DNA of 64,000 nt from Paenibacillus phytorum (GTDB taxonomy: Bacteria; Bacillota; Bacilli; Paenibacillales; NBRC-103111), in assembly GCF_013141715.1 (NCBI RefSeq), contig NZ_WHOA01000182.1:19260-83259 (forward strand), read 5' to 3'. The translations under genes were made by a program, and so were the position numbers. Under the pieces are notes generated by a model that was given only the letters and a program-made list of their open reading frames with translations, did not search any database and had not been told where the DNA came from. Each line of letters starts with the position of its first letter. The first letter of the stretch is position 1. Of the stretch, positions 19,320 through 27,590 are shown in pieces.

Positions 19320-19477
19320 GCGCTTTTGCCAGATTCCGGCAGCGTCTAAAGGAGAAGGCTGACGATGTCCGGGCCCGTCCCGTCACACTGGCCAACGGAA
19401 TCAATCACCCTGACCGCGCGCTGCATGCCCAGCTGGCGGAACTGATCGAAGCCCGAATATTCGAAGAACACGAATAA
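19316..19477 (+). CDS. Small 53-residue protein, translationally coupled
   Basis: The ATG overlaps the stop codon of the reductase gene (ATGA), so translation is probably coupled. The product starts MSAFARFRQRLKEK and ends IEARIFEEHE. It is charged, lacks a membrane segment and ends 25 bases before the rhamnosidase start. The ORF is open, has high-GC third positions like its neighbours, and occupies almost the whole gap, which argues for a real gene. I do not recognise a family. Alternatively it is a fortuitous reading frame in a short spacer. Confidence 0.5.
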   Translation: MSAFARFRQRLKEKADDVRARPVTLANGINHPDRALHAQLAELIEARIFEEHE

Positions 19478-19502
19478 CGCTACAGAAAGCGGGGAGAGCC
19501 TC

Positions 19503-22346
19503 ATGTTCGAAAAGGCTAATTGGATATGGAAGACGGGAGACCGGAGACCGATTAATGAGCACATCTGCTTTCGGAAAACGTTCGAATGGGCGGCTGCGTT
19601 ATCCAATCGAGCGATGCTGTCCATCACTGCGGATACCAAGTACAGGCTGTGGGTAAATGGGACGGAGCTTGGAGAAGGTCCTATTCGTTCGACCGCAGAC
19701 CACTGGTATTACGATGAGTTTGATATTACTCACCTATTACGGCCTGGCGCTAATGCGATTGCCGTGAAGGTCTGGCACTACGGTCATTCCAATTATCAAT
19801 ATGTTGAGAATGAAGCGGGCCTCATTGCTCAATTATCGCTGCACGGCTCCGCCGGTATTCAAGCGATAGGCACGGATGAAACATGGCTCTACCTTAGACA
19901 TGAGGGATACGATGCCGATGTCGTCAAGCGTAATGTGAATATTGGTTGGATGGAAATATACGATGCCAATGCGATGAGTGAACAATGGGTGCTTCCTTCT
20001 TACGACGACAGGAACTGGGCGCGTAGTGAAGTTGTCGCTCCCTATGGAGGTGTACCTTGGGGGGAGCTGTATCCCCGAGGTATCGAGCCGTTGTCCACGG
20101 AGATCGTCAGGCCGAAGCAGATCATCGCGCTTAGCGAGATTGTACCTATCCTCCAAGTGATATCCGTCAATATGCGTGAGAACCTGTATCCCGAGTCGCG
20201 CGATGCGAATGCGAAAATATTCAGCGGATTTTTGGCGGTTAAGCTGGTGGCTGGGGCTGAAGCCTGCGGCCGCTTAACGTTCGCACATTCCAAGTGGAAC
20301 GGCGTTCAGGGACGGTTCAGGATCGATGACCGCTGGTATGTTCATAATGATGAGATTCAGGTGGCTGCCGGCGAGCATCTGTTCTTGATGGAAATTTGCG
20401 GCGTTCATAATGATTTGTTCTCCCATATGGAAATCGATTTCGATACGGAACTGCGGTTCGCTCATCCATTTGAGGGCAATCAAGATGCCTCATTCGTTAC
20501 CATTGGCCCGTTCGAGACGATCGAGTCGTATGCCGACGGCTTCCAGCCTGTATACGGGGGCGTTGAGAAAAGCACGGGTTTGAATCACGAGCATCCGCTG
20601 CTGCTGGAAATCGGGGCTTGCTCCACATTGACTGCATTAGAGGCGTACAAAGACATGTGCAAGGACGTACATCCAAGGCATGTGCTTGTTAATAAAATGA
20701 TCTACTCGTTGATGATGCGTAAACGAGTAGTCAAGTACTATCCCGTTACGAACCGGCTGGAGCGGATGCTCCATGATCATCTGCTGCCGACTGAGCTGCC
20801 CGTTCCCGTGGAAGACGGGGATATAGAAATCGTTTTGGATTTCGGGAAAATTTACGTAGGGACAATCGAGCTAGAAGTAGATGCCCAACAAGGGACGGTG
20901 ATCGATGTATACGGCTTCGAAAACCGCGTCAACGGCGTCAATGCATATACATCCGGCTGCAATAATTCATTCCGGTACATATGCCGCGATGGTAGGCAGG
21001 TGTTCAAGAGCTTCGCCCGGATGGGCTTCCGTTATTTGATCGTCACGGTGCGTAAGGCTGATGCACAGATTCGGATTCACCGGCTCCAGCTGCACCAGTC
21101 CAGCTACCCGGCTACGGATAAGGCGTTATTCCGCTGTTCGGATCCCTTGCTGAATGACATTTGGGAAATTTCCAGACATACGTCGCAGATGTGCATGGAG
21201 GATACGTTCGTCGATTGTCCCACCTATGAGCAGGTATTCTGGGTAGGGGACTGCCGGGTGAGCGCGCTTGTCAACTATCAGTTGTTCGGTTCCTATGAGC
21301 TCGTCAGGCATTGCTTGGAAATGGTACCGCGGTCGAGGAGTCAAAGTCCGCTGCTGCTTGCTTTACTGCCAACCGATTGGCAGGCGGCTATTCCGATGTG
21401 GACTTTCAGCTGGATTATCGCCTGCAAGGAATATGTCGATTACAGCGGCGATAGCACGTTCGTCGAGGCGATCTATCCGGAAATCCGGGAAACGCTCGAT
21501 GCGTATAGGGGCTTTCTCAACAAAGACGGCCTGTTTGATACCAGCTCTTGGAATATGCTCGATTGGGCGCCAATCGATATTCCCAATGTCGGCGTAGTCA
21601 CAGCGCAGCAGGCGCAGCTGGCCCAGTGCCACCGGATCGCAGCGAAGATGGCGGAATCGCTCGGATTGCATAGCGAGGCGGAAACTCTGCTCAATCACGC
21701 GGAGCAGTTGAAGCTGGCGATTCAGGAGCATTTGTGGGATGAAGATGCTCAAGATTACCTAGACGGTATCCACCGTAACGGCAAGCCTTCGACAACGCGA
21801 AGTCTCCAGACGCATGTGCTGCTGTATCTGGCCGACTGCCTTGGAGAGCGACAGGCAGCCGTTATCAATCCCAAGCTGCTAAACCCGCCGGAGGATTGGA
21901 TTAAGATTGGCTCGCCTTTTTTCTCATTCTATCTGTTCGAGGTGTGGCAGCGCTTCGGCGAACTCGATCGCACGCTGGCGCAGATCAGGACGGACTGGGG
22001 CAAGATGATCCGATACGGCGCTACCACCACTTGGGAAACGTTTCATGTATTCCCGAGGAGCCATGCGCACGCATGGTCTGCTGCGCCGGCTTTTGTTCTT
22101 GGCAATCAGCTGTTGGGCGTTGAAAAGTTGGAGGAGGGCTACCGCAAAATTCGAATCGCCCCCCCTGTTACGGAGCTGCTTTGGGCGGATGGGATCGTTC
22201 CGACTGCTTACGGACGTATCGATGTATCGTGGTCGAAGAAAGAGGATAAACGAGTGATGCGCGTATCTGTTCCGCGAGACATCCAAGTCGAGGCTGCACC
22301 GGAGCGGTCGGAGGATTGGGACATTCAGATTCATGTGATTGGATAG
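19503..22346 (+). CDS. GH78 alpha-L-rhamnosidase
   Basis: Inverting glycosidase of about 947 residues, no signal peptide, so it probably acts in the cytosol on imported rhamnosides. N-terminal and middle beta-sandwich domains (for example SITADTKYRLWVNGTELGEGP) precede an (alpha/alpha)6 barrel. The catalytic block reads DCPTYEQVFWVGD: D571, E576 and D583 have the same 5 and 7 residue spacing as D567, E572 and D579 of Bacillus sp. GL1 RhaB (recalled). TTWETF places the probable base at E845. The usual RDExxGW is altered to YEQVFW, so this is a divergent member and its linkage specificity may differ. GCGGGGAG precedes the ATG. The AraC gene converges from the right. Confidence 0.9.
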   Translation: MFEKANWIWKTGDRRPINEHICFRKTFEWAAALSNRAMLSITADTKYRLWVNGTELGEGPIRSTADHWYYDEFDITHLLRPGANAIAVKVWHYGHSNYQYVENEAGLIAQLSLHGSAGIQAIGTDETWLYLRHEGYDADVVKRNVNIGWMEIYDANAMSEQWVLPSYDDRNWARSEVVAPYGGVPWGELYPRGIEPLSTEIVRPKQIIALSEIVPILQVISVNMRENLYPESRDANAKIFSGFLAVKLVAGAEACGRLTFAHSKWNGVQGRFRIDDRWYVHNDEIQVAAGEHLFLMEICGVHNDLFSHMEIDFDTELRFAHPFEGNQDASFVTIGPFETIESYADGFQPVYGGVEKSTGLNHEHPLLLEIGACSTLTALEAYKDMCKDVHPRHVLVNKMIYSLMMRKRVVKYYPVTNRLERMLHDHLLPTELPVPVEDGDIEIVLDFGKIYVGTIELEVDAQQGTVIDVYGFENRVNGVNAYTSGCNNSFRYICRDGRQVFKSFARMGFRYLIVTVRKADAQIRIHRLQLHQSSYPATDKALFRCSDPLLNDIWEISRHTSQMCMEDTFVDCPTYEQVFWVGDCRVSALVNYQLFGSYELVRHCLEMVPRSRSQSPLLLALLPTDWQAAIPMWTFSWIIACKEYVDYSGDSTFVEAIYPEIRETLDAYRGFLNKDGLFDTSSWNMLDWAPIDIPNVGVVTAQQAQLAQCHRIAAKMAESLGLHSEAETLLNHAEQLKLAIQEHLWDEDAQDYLDGIHRNGKPSTTRSLQTHVLLYLADCLGERQAAVINPKLLNPPEDWIKIGSPFFSFYLFEVWQRFGELDRTLAQIRTDWGKMIRYGATTTWETFHVFPRSHAHAWSAAPAFVLGNQLLGVEKLEEGYRKIRIAPPVTELLWADGIVPTAYGRIDVSWSKKEDKRVMRVSVPRDIQVEAAPERSEDWDIQIHVIG

Positions 22347-22463
22347 CTCCGGTTAGGTGTGGCCTGTGGCAGCCTGTGGCATGGATGGCTAACAGGGAGG
22401 GGAGCTCGTTCGCGCTCGAGCCATCAGTGCCACGGGGGGCTGATGGCGTAAGCGTTGCTAATG

Positions 22464-23348
22464 TTAAATCTCCTTCTGGCTTTTGCGGAATTTCCCGGGC
22501 GAGAGCCCGGTCATCTGTTTGAAAAGTTTATTGAAAAAGCTCAAGTCGTCGAAACCGACCTCCTGGGCAATCTGCAAAATGTTGCTGTTTGTAGAAAGCA
22601 TCAGCTCTTTGGCCATGCGTATGCGAATTTCGTTGCGGAATTCGATGAAGGTTTTGCCCATGTACATCTTAAACCTGGATGTGAAGGCGGACTGGCTCAT
22701 GGCGCACATCTGGCTGACTTGGGCAAGCGACAGCGGATTCGCGTGATGCAGCTCGATAAACTCGGCTACGCGCTCGATTACTTTATGCTCGGAGGCTAGC
22801 GCCGTCATCGGTTTGTGCAGCATCTGATCGTAGCAGCGACTGAGGAATACGAACATTTCGATTAGCCGGGTCTTCACGAGCAGGCGATAACCGAGCTTCT
22901 TCTCCGTGTATTCGCTGAGGATGCGGTCAAGCAGCTGCTTCATCTCGATCCTTTGGTGCGGATTCAGTCTGAGATGGGATTGGAAGTGGACCGACTGCCG
23001 CAGAAAAGGCTCCACGTAGAAAAAGTCGACGAACGACGTTACGTTGGATAACGATTGCAGTTCGTGACTCAGGATCGAAGGAGCAAACAGGATGTTGTAA
23101 ACGATGAGGTGCTCGTCAATTATATAGGCATGCTCTACATCTGGCTCGATGACGAAGACATCGCCTTCTTGGATTCTGTATTCCGTTCCGGAATAGATAT
23201 GGCGCCCCGATCCTTCCACCACATACACAAACTCGATAAATTCATGCGAATGCGGCAAAACCGATTCTTTTCTTTTGGACGTGTACTGCTCGAGATGAAA
23301 GGGGAAATCGTGGGCTTCCAAGTAGCTTTCATTCTGAAATCGGGTCAT
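22464..23348 (-). CDS. AraC-family regulator with cupin sensor domain
   Basis: Cytosolic regulator of 294 residues. The N-terminal half is a cupin-like ligand domain (VLPHSHEFIEFVYVVEGSG, YRIQEGDVFVIEPDVEHAY), and the C-terminal 100 residues form the double helix-turn-helix (SQSAFTSRFKMYMGKTFIEF, then FFNKLFKQMTGLSPGKFRK). The start is well defined by GGAGGT eight bases before the ATG. It lies between the rhamnosidase (convergent) and the dioxygenase operon (divergent), so it probably controls one or both. Sugar acids or rhamnose derivatives are natural candidate effectors, by analogy with RhaS/RhaR-type proteins (inference). Confidence 0.9.
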   Translation of the reverse strand: MTRFQNESYLEAHDFPFHLEQYTSKRKESVLPHSHEFIEFVYVVEGSGRHIYSGTEYRIQEGDVFVIEPDVEHAYIIDEHLIVYNILFAPSILSHELQSLSNVTSFVDFFYVEPFLRQSVHFQSHLRLNPHQRIEMKQLLDRILSEYTEKKLGYRLLVKTRLIEMFVFLSRCYDQMLHKPMTALASEHKVIERVAEFIELHHANPLSLAQVSQMCAMSQSAFTSRFKMYMGKTFIEFRNEIRIRMAKELMLSTNSNILQIAQEVGFDDLSFFNKLFKQMTGLSPGKFRKSQKEI

Positions 23349-23527
23349 CGGGCAAGACCTCCGGGAAGGATGATAAGTGCTTCAATTCCTTTTATCATAG
23401 AGTATTTCCAGGAAGAAGAAAAGCTGGTAAATCACCTTGAAACTCTGACGGATTCACCAAGTCTGCTCCCTTTTACGCGTGATATAGTGATACCAAAGTA
23501 CAGAAAGTACAAAAGGAGCTGGCTGTC

Positions 23528-24322
23528 ATGACCAATGCCATTCAATCGCTATTAACCTCGGAGCACCGTACATTTTATCAGGAGAACGGATTCGTACAAG
23601 TGGATAATGTACTGACTGAGCAAGAATTAATCGAGCTTCGTCAATATATGGAAGAAGTGATGGTCGAGGAATCCGCGTCGATGTCATTGCAAACGGATAA
23701 AAAAGGCGGCAGCTACTACCGCGTGCTTAACCAGCGTGTTAACGTATGGCGGGATCATGGCGGCATGCACAAGTATTCGTTCAACCCGCGTTTTGCACAA
23801 ATGGCACTTGAGCTTACTGGTGCTAGCGGTATTCGTCTTTTTCACGATCATGCGCTGTGGAAAATGCCAGGCGATTCCAAGCCGACCCCGTGGCACCAGG
23901 ATTTCCCCTACTGGCCGATGAATGAGCAGGGCGCTATGTCGATTTGGATCGCGCTCGATGACGTAGATGAGAAGAACGGCTGCATGATGTTCGTACCGAA
24001 ATCGCAAAACGCCGGCAAGCTGAACCATATAGACTTGGCGAATCCGCAGGATTTATTCGAGTTCGTTAAGGGGACCGATTATGAGAATGCGAAGCCGGTG
24101 AAGGTGCCGCTGAAAGCAGGAAGCTGTACGTTCCATAATGGGCTTACCTTTCACTATGCGCACTCTAATGTAACCGATAAACCGAGGCGGGCGCTAGCGA
24201 TTATTTACATGCCTGACGGAACGACCTTTAACGGGAAAAAGCATGCGATAACGATGGATTTGAACCTGCAGGAAAACCAGCCGTTGGCAGGTCGGATGTT
24301 CCCGCTATTAGCCCATATGTAA
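23528..24322 (+). CDS. PhyH-family Fe(II)/2-oxoglutarate dioxygenase
   Basis: Phytanoyl-CoA dioxygenase-like enzyme of 264 residues. The iron triad is visible: H123 and D125 in PWHQD and H209 in the FHNGLTFHY segment, with R219/R220 (KPRRA) for 2-oxoglutarate. VDEKNGCMMFVPKSQ is the usual core. It should be active. The family hydroxylates very diverse small molecules, so the substrate is open. It opens a run of four same-strand genes: dioxygenase, PLP enzyme, heparinase-like lyase and di-iron protein. AAAGGAG lies upstream of the ATG. Such an oxygenase beside lyases and a PLP enzyme suggests modification or removal of a substituent rather than plain sugar use (inference). Confidence 0.88.
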   Translation: MTNAIQSLLTSEHRTFYQENGFVQVDNVLTEQELIELRQYMEEVMVEESASMSLQTDKKGGSYYRVLNQRVNVWRDHGGMHKYSFNPRFAQMALELTGASGIRLFHDHALWKMPGDSKPTPWHQDFPYWPMNEQGAMSIWIALDDVDEKNGCMMFVPKSQNAGKLNHIDLANPQDLFEFVKGTDYENAKPVKVPLKAGSCTFHNGLTFHYAHSNVTDKPRRALAIIYMPDGTTFNGKKHAITMDLNLQENQPLAGRMFPLLAHM

Positions 24323-24334
24323 CAAATACGGCGT

Positions 24335-24372
24335 CAGGGAGCGCAGCCTGTTATATGTACAGCTACTCCCTG
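24335..24372 (+). other. Hairpin in the spacer between dioxygenase and PLP genes
   Basis: CAGGGAG at 24335-24341 pairs with CTCCCTG at 24366-24372 around a 24-base loop. No T run follows, so this may stabilise an mRNA end or partially attenuate transcription instead of terminating it. Confidence 0.35.
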
Positions 24373-24420
24373 TGGTTTAGATTTGAGAGTATCAACGGTT
24401 CATAAAGAGGGGGAGAAGGT

Positions 24421-25572
24421 TTGGACAAGGATTCTTTAAAGAGTAAGGAAGACATTCTTGCTCATCTGGGCGACGATTATGACCGTTATTTGGGTGCGAT
24501 TGTGCCCCCCATTTTTCAAAACTCGCTGTTTACAAGGAAAACGGTCAATCACGGGTATACGTATACGCGCGTCGCTAACCCGACGACGGAGATTGCCGAG
24601 ATGAAGATCGCTGCGCTCGAGGGCGGGGAGGAAGCGCGTTGTTTCTCTTCGGGAATGGCCGCTATCAGCGCCGCCTTGACATACTATCTGGAGAAAGATA
24701 GCCATGTTATTTGTCCGCGCGCGGCCTATGTGCCGGCGAAAGCATTTCTGGAAACCTATATGAAGAAGTTCGGCTGTGAGGTGACGCTCGTTTCAGGCGA
24801 AAGCATTGAGGAATTCGAACAGGCGATCCGCCCTAATACGAAGGTTATTTATTTGGAAAGCCCTCTATCGAACATTTTCTCGCTTCAGGATCTGAAAGCG
24901 ATCTCCGCTTTGGCAAAATCGCATGGGATTGCGACGATTATCGACAATACCTGGGCGACGCCGCTCTATCAGAATCCCCTTCAATATGGCATTGATCTCG
25001 TGGTCCACTCGGCATCTAAGTATTTGGGCGGACACAGTGATATTCTGGGCGGCGTCATCATAGGGAGCAAGCAGGTTCTAGAATCGATCACAAATAACGA
25101 AAGAAGCTTGTTCGGGGCTGTTATGGATCCGCATCAATCCTGGCTGCTCATCCGAAGCCTGCGCACCCTCCCGGTTAGGATGAAGCAGCATCAGGAGAAT
25201 GGTTTGAAGGTTGCAGCTTTCCTGGAAGAGCATTCCCAAGTATCCGCCGTCTACTATCCGGGTCTACCCAGCCATCCGCAATATGAGCTTGGCTGCAGGC
25301 AGATGTCCGGTTACTCCGGATTGCTGAGCTTCGTGCCTAAGGGCGACAAACAGCAGATTATGAAGATGATGAAAAGCTTGCGCTATTTCGAAGAAGGACC
25401 TAGCTGGGGCGGCTTCGAGAGTCTTATCAATTCACCCGGTTTATGGGTGAACGAGGAAACATCCCTCCTATCGGGAATTCCGATCGGTCTGATGCGCATT
25501 TCGGTCGGTCTGGAGAGTGCTGTTTCGATTATCGATGATCTGGACCGCGCACTGATCGAAATGACACGATAG
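24421..25572 (+). CDS. PLP-dependent Cys/Met metabolism-type enzyme
   Basis: Fold-type I PLP enzyme of 383 residues in the cystathionine gamma-synthase/lyase group. The Schiff-base lysine is K200 in HSASKYLGGHSD. D175 (IIDNTWATP) is the pyridine-contacting aspartate. YTYTRVANPTTE and SSGMAAISA are the phosphate and aromatic-stacking regions. The family performs gamma- or beta-eliminations and replacements on homoserine-, cysteine- or methionine-type substrates. The exact reaction cannot be read here, and no other sulfur-amino-acid gene lies nearby. The start is a TTG with AGGGGGAG six bases upstream. The company of a dioxygenase and glycan lyase is unusual for this family. Confidence 0.87.
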   Translation: MDKDSLKSKEDILAHLGDDYDRYLGAIVPPIFQNSLFTRKTVNHGYTYTRVANPTTEIAEMKIAALEGGEEARCFSSGMAAISAALTYYLEKDSHVICPRAAYVPAKAFLETYMKKFGCEVTLVSGESIEEFEQAIRPNTKVIYLESPLSNIFSLQDLKAISALAKSHGIATIIDNTWATPLYQNPLQYGIDLVVHSASKYLGGHSDILGGVIIGSKQVLESITNNERSLFGAVMDPHQSWLLIRSLRTLPVRMKQHQENGLKVAAFLEEHSQVSAVYYPGLPSHPQYELGCRQMSGYSGLLSFVPKGDKQQIMKMMKSLRYFEEGPSWGGFESLINSPGLWVNEETSLLSGIPIGLMRISVGLESAVSIIDDLDRALIEMTR

Positions 25573-25599
25573 TCGTTTAAGGGAGACCGTGCACTAAGA

Positions 25600-27471
25600 A
25601 TGAAAGGGACGGGTGTTAATGTGAGCTATGTACAGGACTGGCAGCCTATTCAAGAGAAGATTCGGACGGAAGCGTGGGCGAAGCACGTCTATGACACTCT
25701 GCTTGAGACCACGGAGTGGTGGATCAATCATTACGCAGATGATCCTGGGAGAGTTGCCGGATGGGGGCACAACTATTTCTGCGAAGCTTGCGGGAGCAGG
25801 ATCGATTTCGAGAGGGAAACACCCCAAGAGAATAACTGCCGAAGCTGCGGGCACCGGAACAAGGGTGCCCGTTTCGATCAGGCATGGAACTATTTGTACC
25901 GCGATGAAGCTCACAAGCATGTTTTTTACGCTGGGGTGCTGTATCGGCTCACGGGCGATGATCGTTACCCGGCATTCATCCGCAAGGTGCTTTCTTTTTA
26001 CAGCGATCATTATGAGCAGCTTCAGGTAGACGTTAAACCCGGCTACGTCGGCAAAATAGCCGGCACCGATCTCTGCGACGCGGTCGGCATGATTTGGCTG
26101 CTGCAGGGAATGGAGATGATTAAGGAAACGTTTAGCACCGAAGAGCTTCAGCTTTATAAAAGCAAACTGTTCGACCCTCAGGTAGAGCTGCTGGACAGCC
26201 ACTCAACCAGCATTCACAACATCCCCTGTTGGATGAAGGCGGCAGTCGGCATGGCGGGGATGTTCTTCGGGGAGAGCAGCTACGTAGAGCGGGCCCTGAA
26301 TGGTCCGTTCGGCCTGCTGCGGCAATTGCAGGAAGGCGTGACAGCGGAAGGATTCTGGTACGAAGGTTCATTTCACTATCACTTCTATTGCGTAGAACCG
26401 TTCACGTATTTCCTATTGTTCGCCCGTATCTATGATGTAGAATGCGGTGGCATGGAAGAAATCGTTAAACGGATGTATGTGTTCCCAGCGGAACTTGTGT
26501 TTGATAACGGAATTTTCCCCAATCCGAATGACGGCTGGCCGAATATCGCGCTGACCCACTATGCGGGACAGTACGAGTATGCGAATCGTTTGTTTCCAGA
26601 TCCGGCCTTCGAGTATGCGCTTTCCAGATCATACGAGGAGTACTACAGTCCAACGATGGCCTATGGCGGTATGATTGAAAATTCGCCTGAAGGGTGGGTT
26701 CAGCGGCTCTTGTTCGGCAAAGGGGAATACGCCGGGGAAGAGATGCAGCGCGGGACGAAAAATTATCCGGCTTCGAATATTTGCTCGTTACGCGCAGGAA
26801 AGACTGCACTGTTTATGAAGTACGGCCTGAATACGCGGAGCCATGCGCACCCTGATTTAATGAATATCGAGCTGTTCGACGCGGATTGCTTATGGTCTCA
26901 CGATATCTCTTCGAACGGTTATGGCTCGTTCTTGTTTTTGGAGTGGCAGCGGAAGACAATCGCCCATAATACGGTCATCGTCGATGCCGTCGATCAGATT
27001 TGTTCTGAGCGTGGAATCGTAGAACGATTCGAACCGGAGCGGAACCGGATTCGCGCCAAGGCCAAGGAAGTATATCCTGGCGTTGATTATATGCGCGATA
27101 TTCATCTTCAGGAAGGATGCATCTCGGATACGTTTCAGGTGATCAGCGAAGACGAACATCTGACAGATTGGCTTTTTCATTGCCACGGGCAGATGGAGAC
27201 TGATTTTGAGACGCAGCCGTGTGTGCCCCTCGGGAGCGAGTTCGGCTACCAGCACCTCATGAATCTAAGAGTATTCACGACTAACAACAGTTGGTTGATA
27301 CGCTGGGTTTTGCCGGAACGAACGTTGATTCTTCGGATGGAAGGGTTCATGGGAACGGAAATTTATTTATTCGAGGGCTACGAAGATACGACAGCGAATA
27401 AACGATCCGGTGTTTTGGTAAGAAGGAAAGGCCGTGGAGCGGAGTACCGTGCCGTTTACACGATAGAGTGA
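25600..27471 (+). CDS. Heparinase II/III-family protein with a four-cysteine zinc-ribbon-like insertion
   Basis: About 623 residues, no signal peptide. The helical toroid half has HNIPCWMKAAVG (N207, H206) and FWYEGSFHYHFY (Y254/Y260), which match the catalytic Asn/His/Tyr region of PL15/PL12/PL21-type lyases. The beta-sandwich half has SHAHPDLMNIELF and IAHNTV, usual for heparinase II/III. Uncommonly, C61, C64, C80 and C83 form CxxC-x15-CxxC near the N-terminus, like a zinc ribbon. The likely role is exolytic beta-elimination of uronic-acid oligosaccharides in the cytosol, feeding the GH105 enzymes. The start is uncertain: the ATG at 25600 has a distant ribosome site, and GTG 25621 is an alternative. 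Confidence 0.83.
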   Translation: MKGTGVNVSYVQDWQPIQEKIRTEAWAKHVYDTLLETTEWWINHYADDPGRVAGWGHNYFCEACGSRIDFERETPQENNCRSCGHRNKGARFDQAWNYLYRDEAHKHVFYAGVLYRLTGDDRYPAFIRKVLSFYSDHYEQLQVDVKPGYVGKIAGTDLCDAVGMIWLLQGMEMIKETFSTEELQLYKSKLFDPQVELLDSHSTSIHNIPCWMKAAVGMAGMFFGESSYVERALNGPFGLLRQLQEGVTAEGFWYEGSFHYHFYCVEPFTYFLLFARIYDVECGGMEEIVKRMYVFPAELVFDNGIFPNPNDGWPNIALTHYAGQYEYANRLFPDPAFEYALSRSYEEYYSPTMAYGGMIENSPEGWVQRLLFGKGEYAGEEMQRGTKNYPASNICSLRAGKTALFMKYGLNTRSHAHPDLMNIELFDADCLWSHDISSNGYGSFLFLEWQRKTIAHNTVIVDAVDQICSERGIVERFEPERNRIRAKAKEVYPGVDYMRDIHLQEGCISDTFQVISEDEHLTDWLFHCHGQMETDFETQPCVPLGSEFGYQHLMNLRVFTTNNSWLIRWVLPERTLILRMEGFMGTEIYLFEGYEDTTANKRSGVLVRRKGRGAEYRAVYTIE

Positions 27472-27518
27472 AAAGCAGAGAATACCCCACTACTTCAAGA
27501 CAATGCAAAAAGAATTCG

Positions 27519-27569
27519 CGAAAGCGTTTCCTTATAATTGAAAGCAGAAGAATTTTGAAACCGTTTCTT
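27519..27569 (+). promoter_or_regulatory. Two cre-like sites around a -10 box before the di-iron gene
   Basis: CGAAAGCGTTTCCT (27519-27532) and TGAAACCGTTTCTT (27556-27569) each match 11 of 14 positions of the cre core TGWAANCGNTNWCA. A perfect TATAAT lies between them at 27533-27538. A CcpA dimer on the first site would cover the promoter core, predicting glucose repression. A LacI-family repressor is an alternative reader of these GAAA-CG-TTTC palindromes. Confidence 0.55.
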
Positions 27570-27590
27570 CTTATGGGAGGTAATCAATAG

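Noticed and set aside
22347..22463. Terminator between the rhamnosidase and the convergent AraC gene
   Set aside because: Only imperfect GC-rich pairing and repeated CCTGTGGCA words are present, with no T run on either strand.
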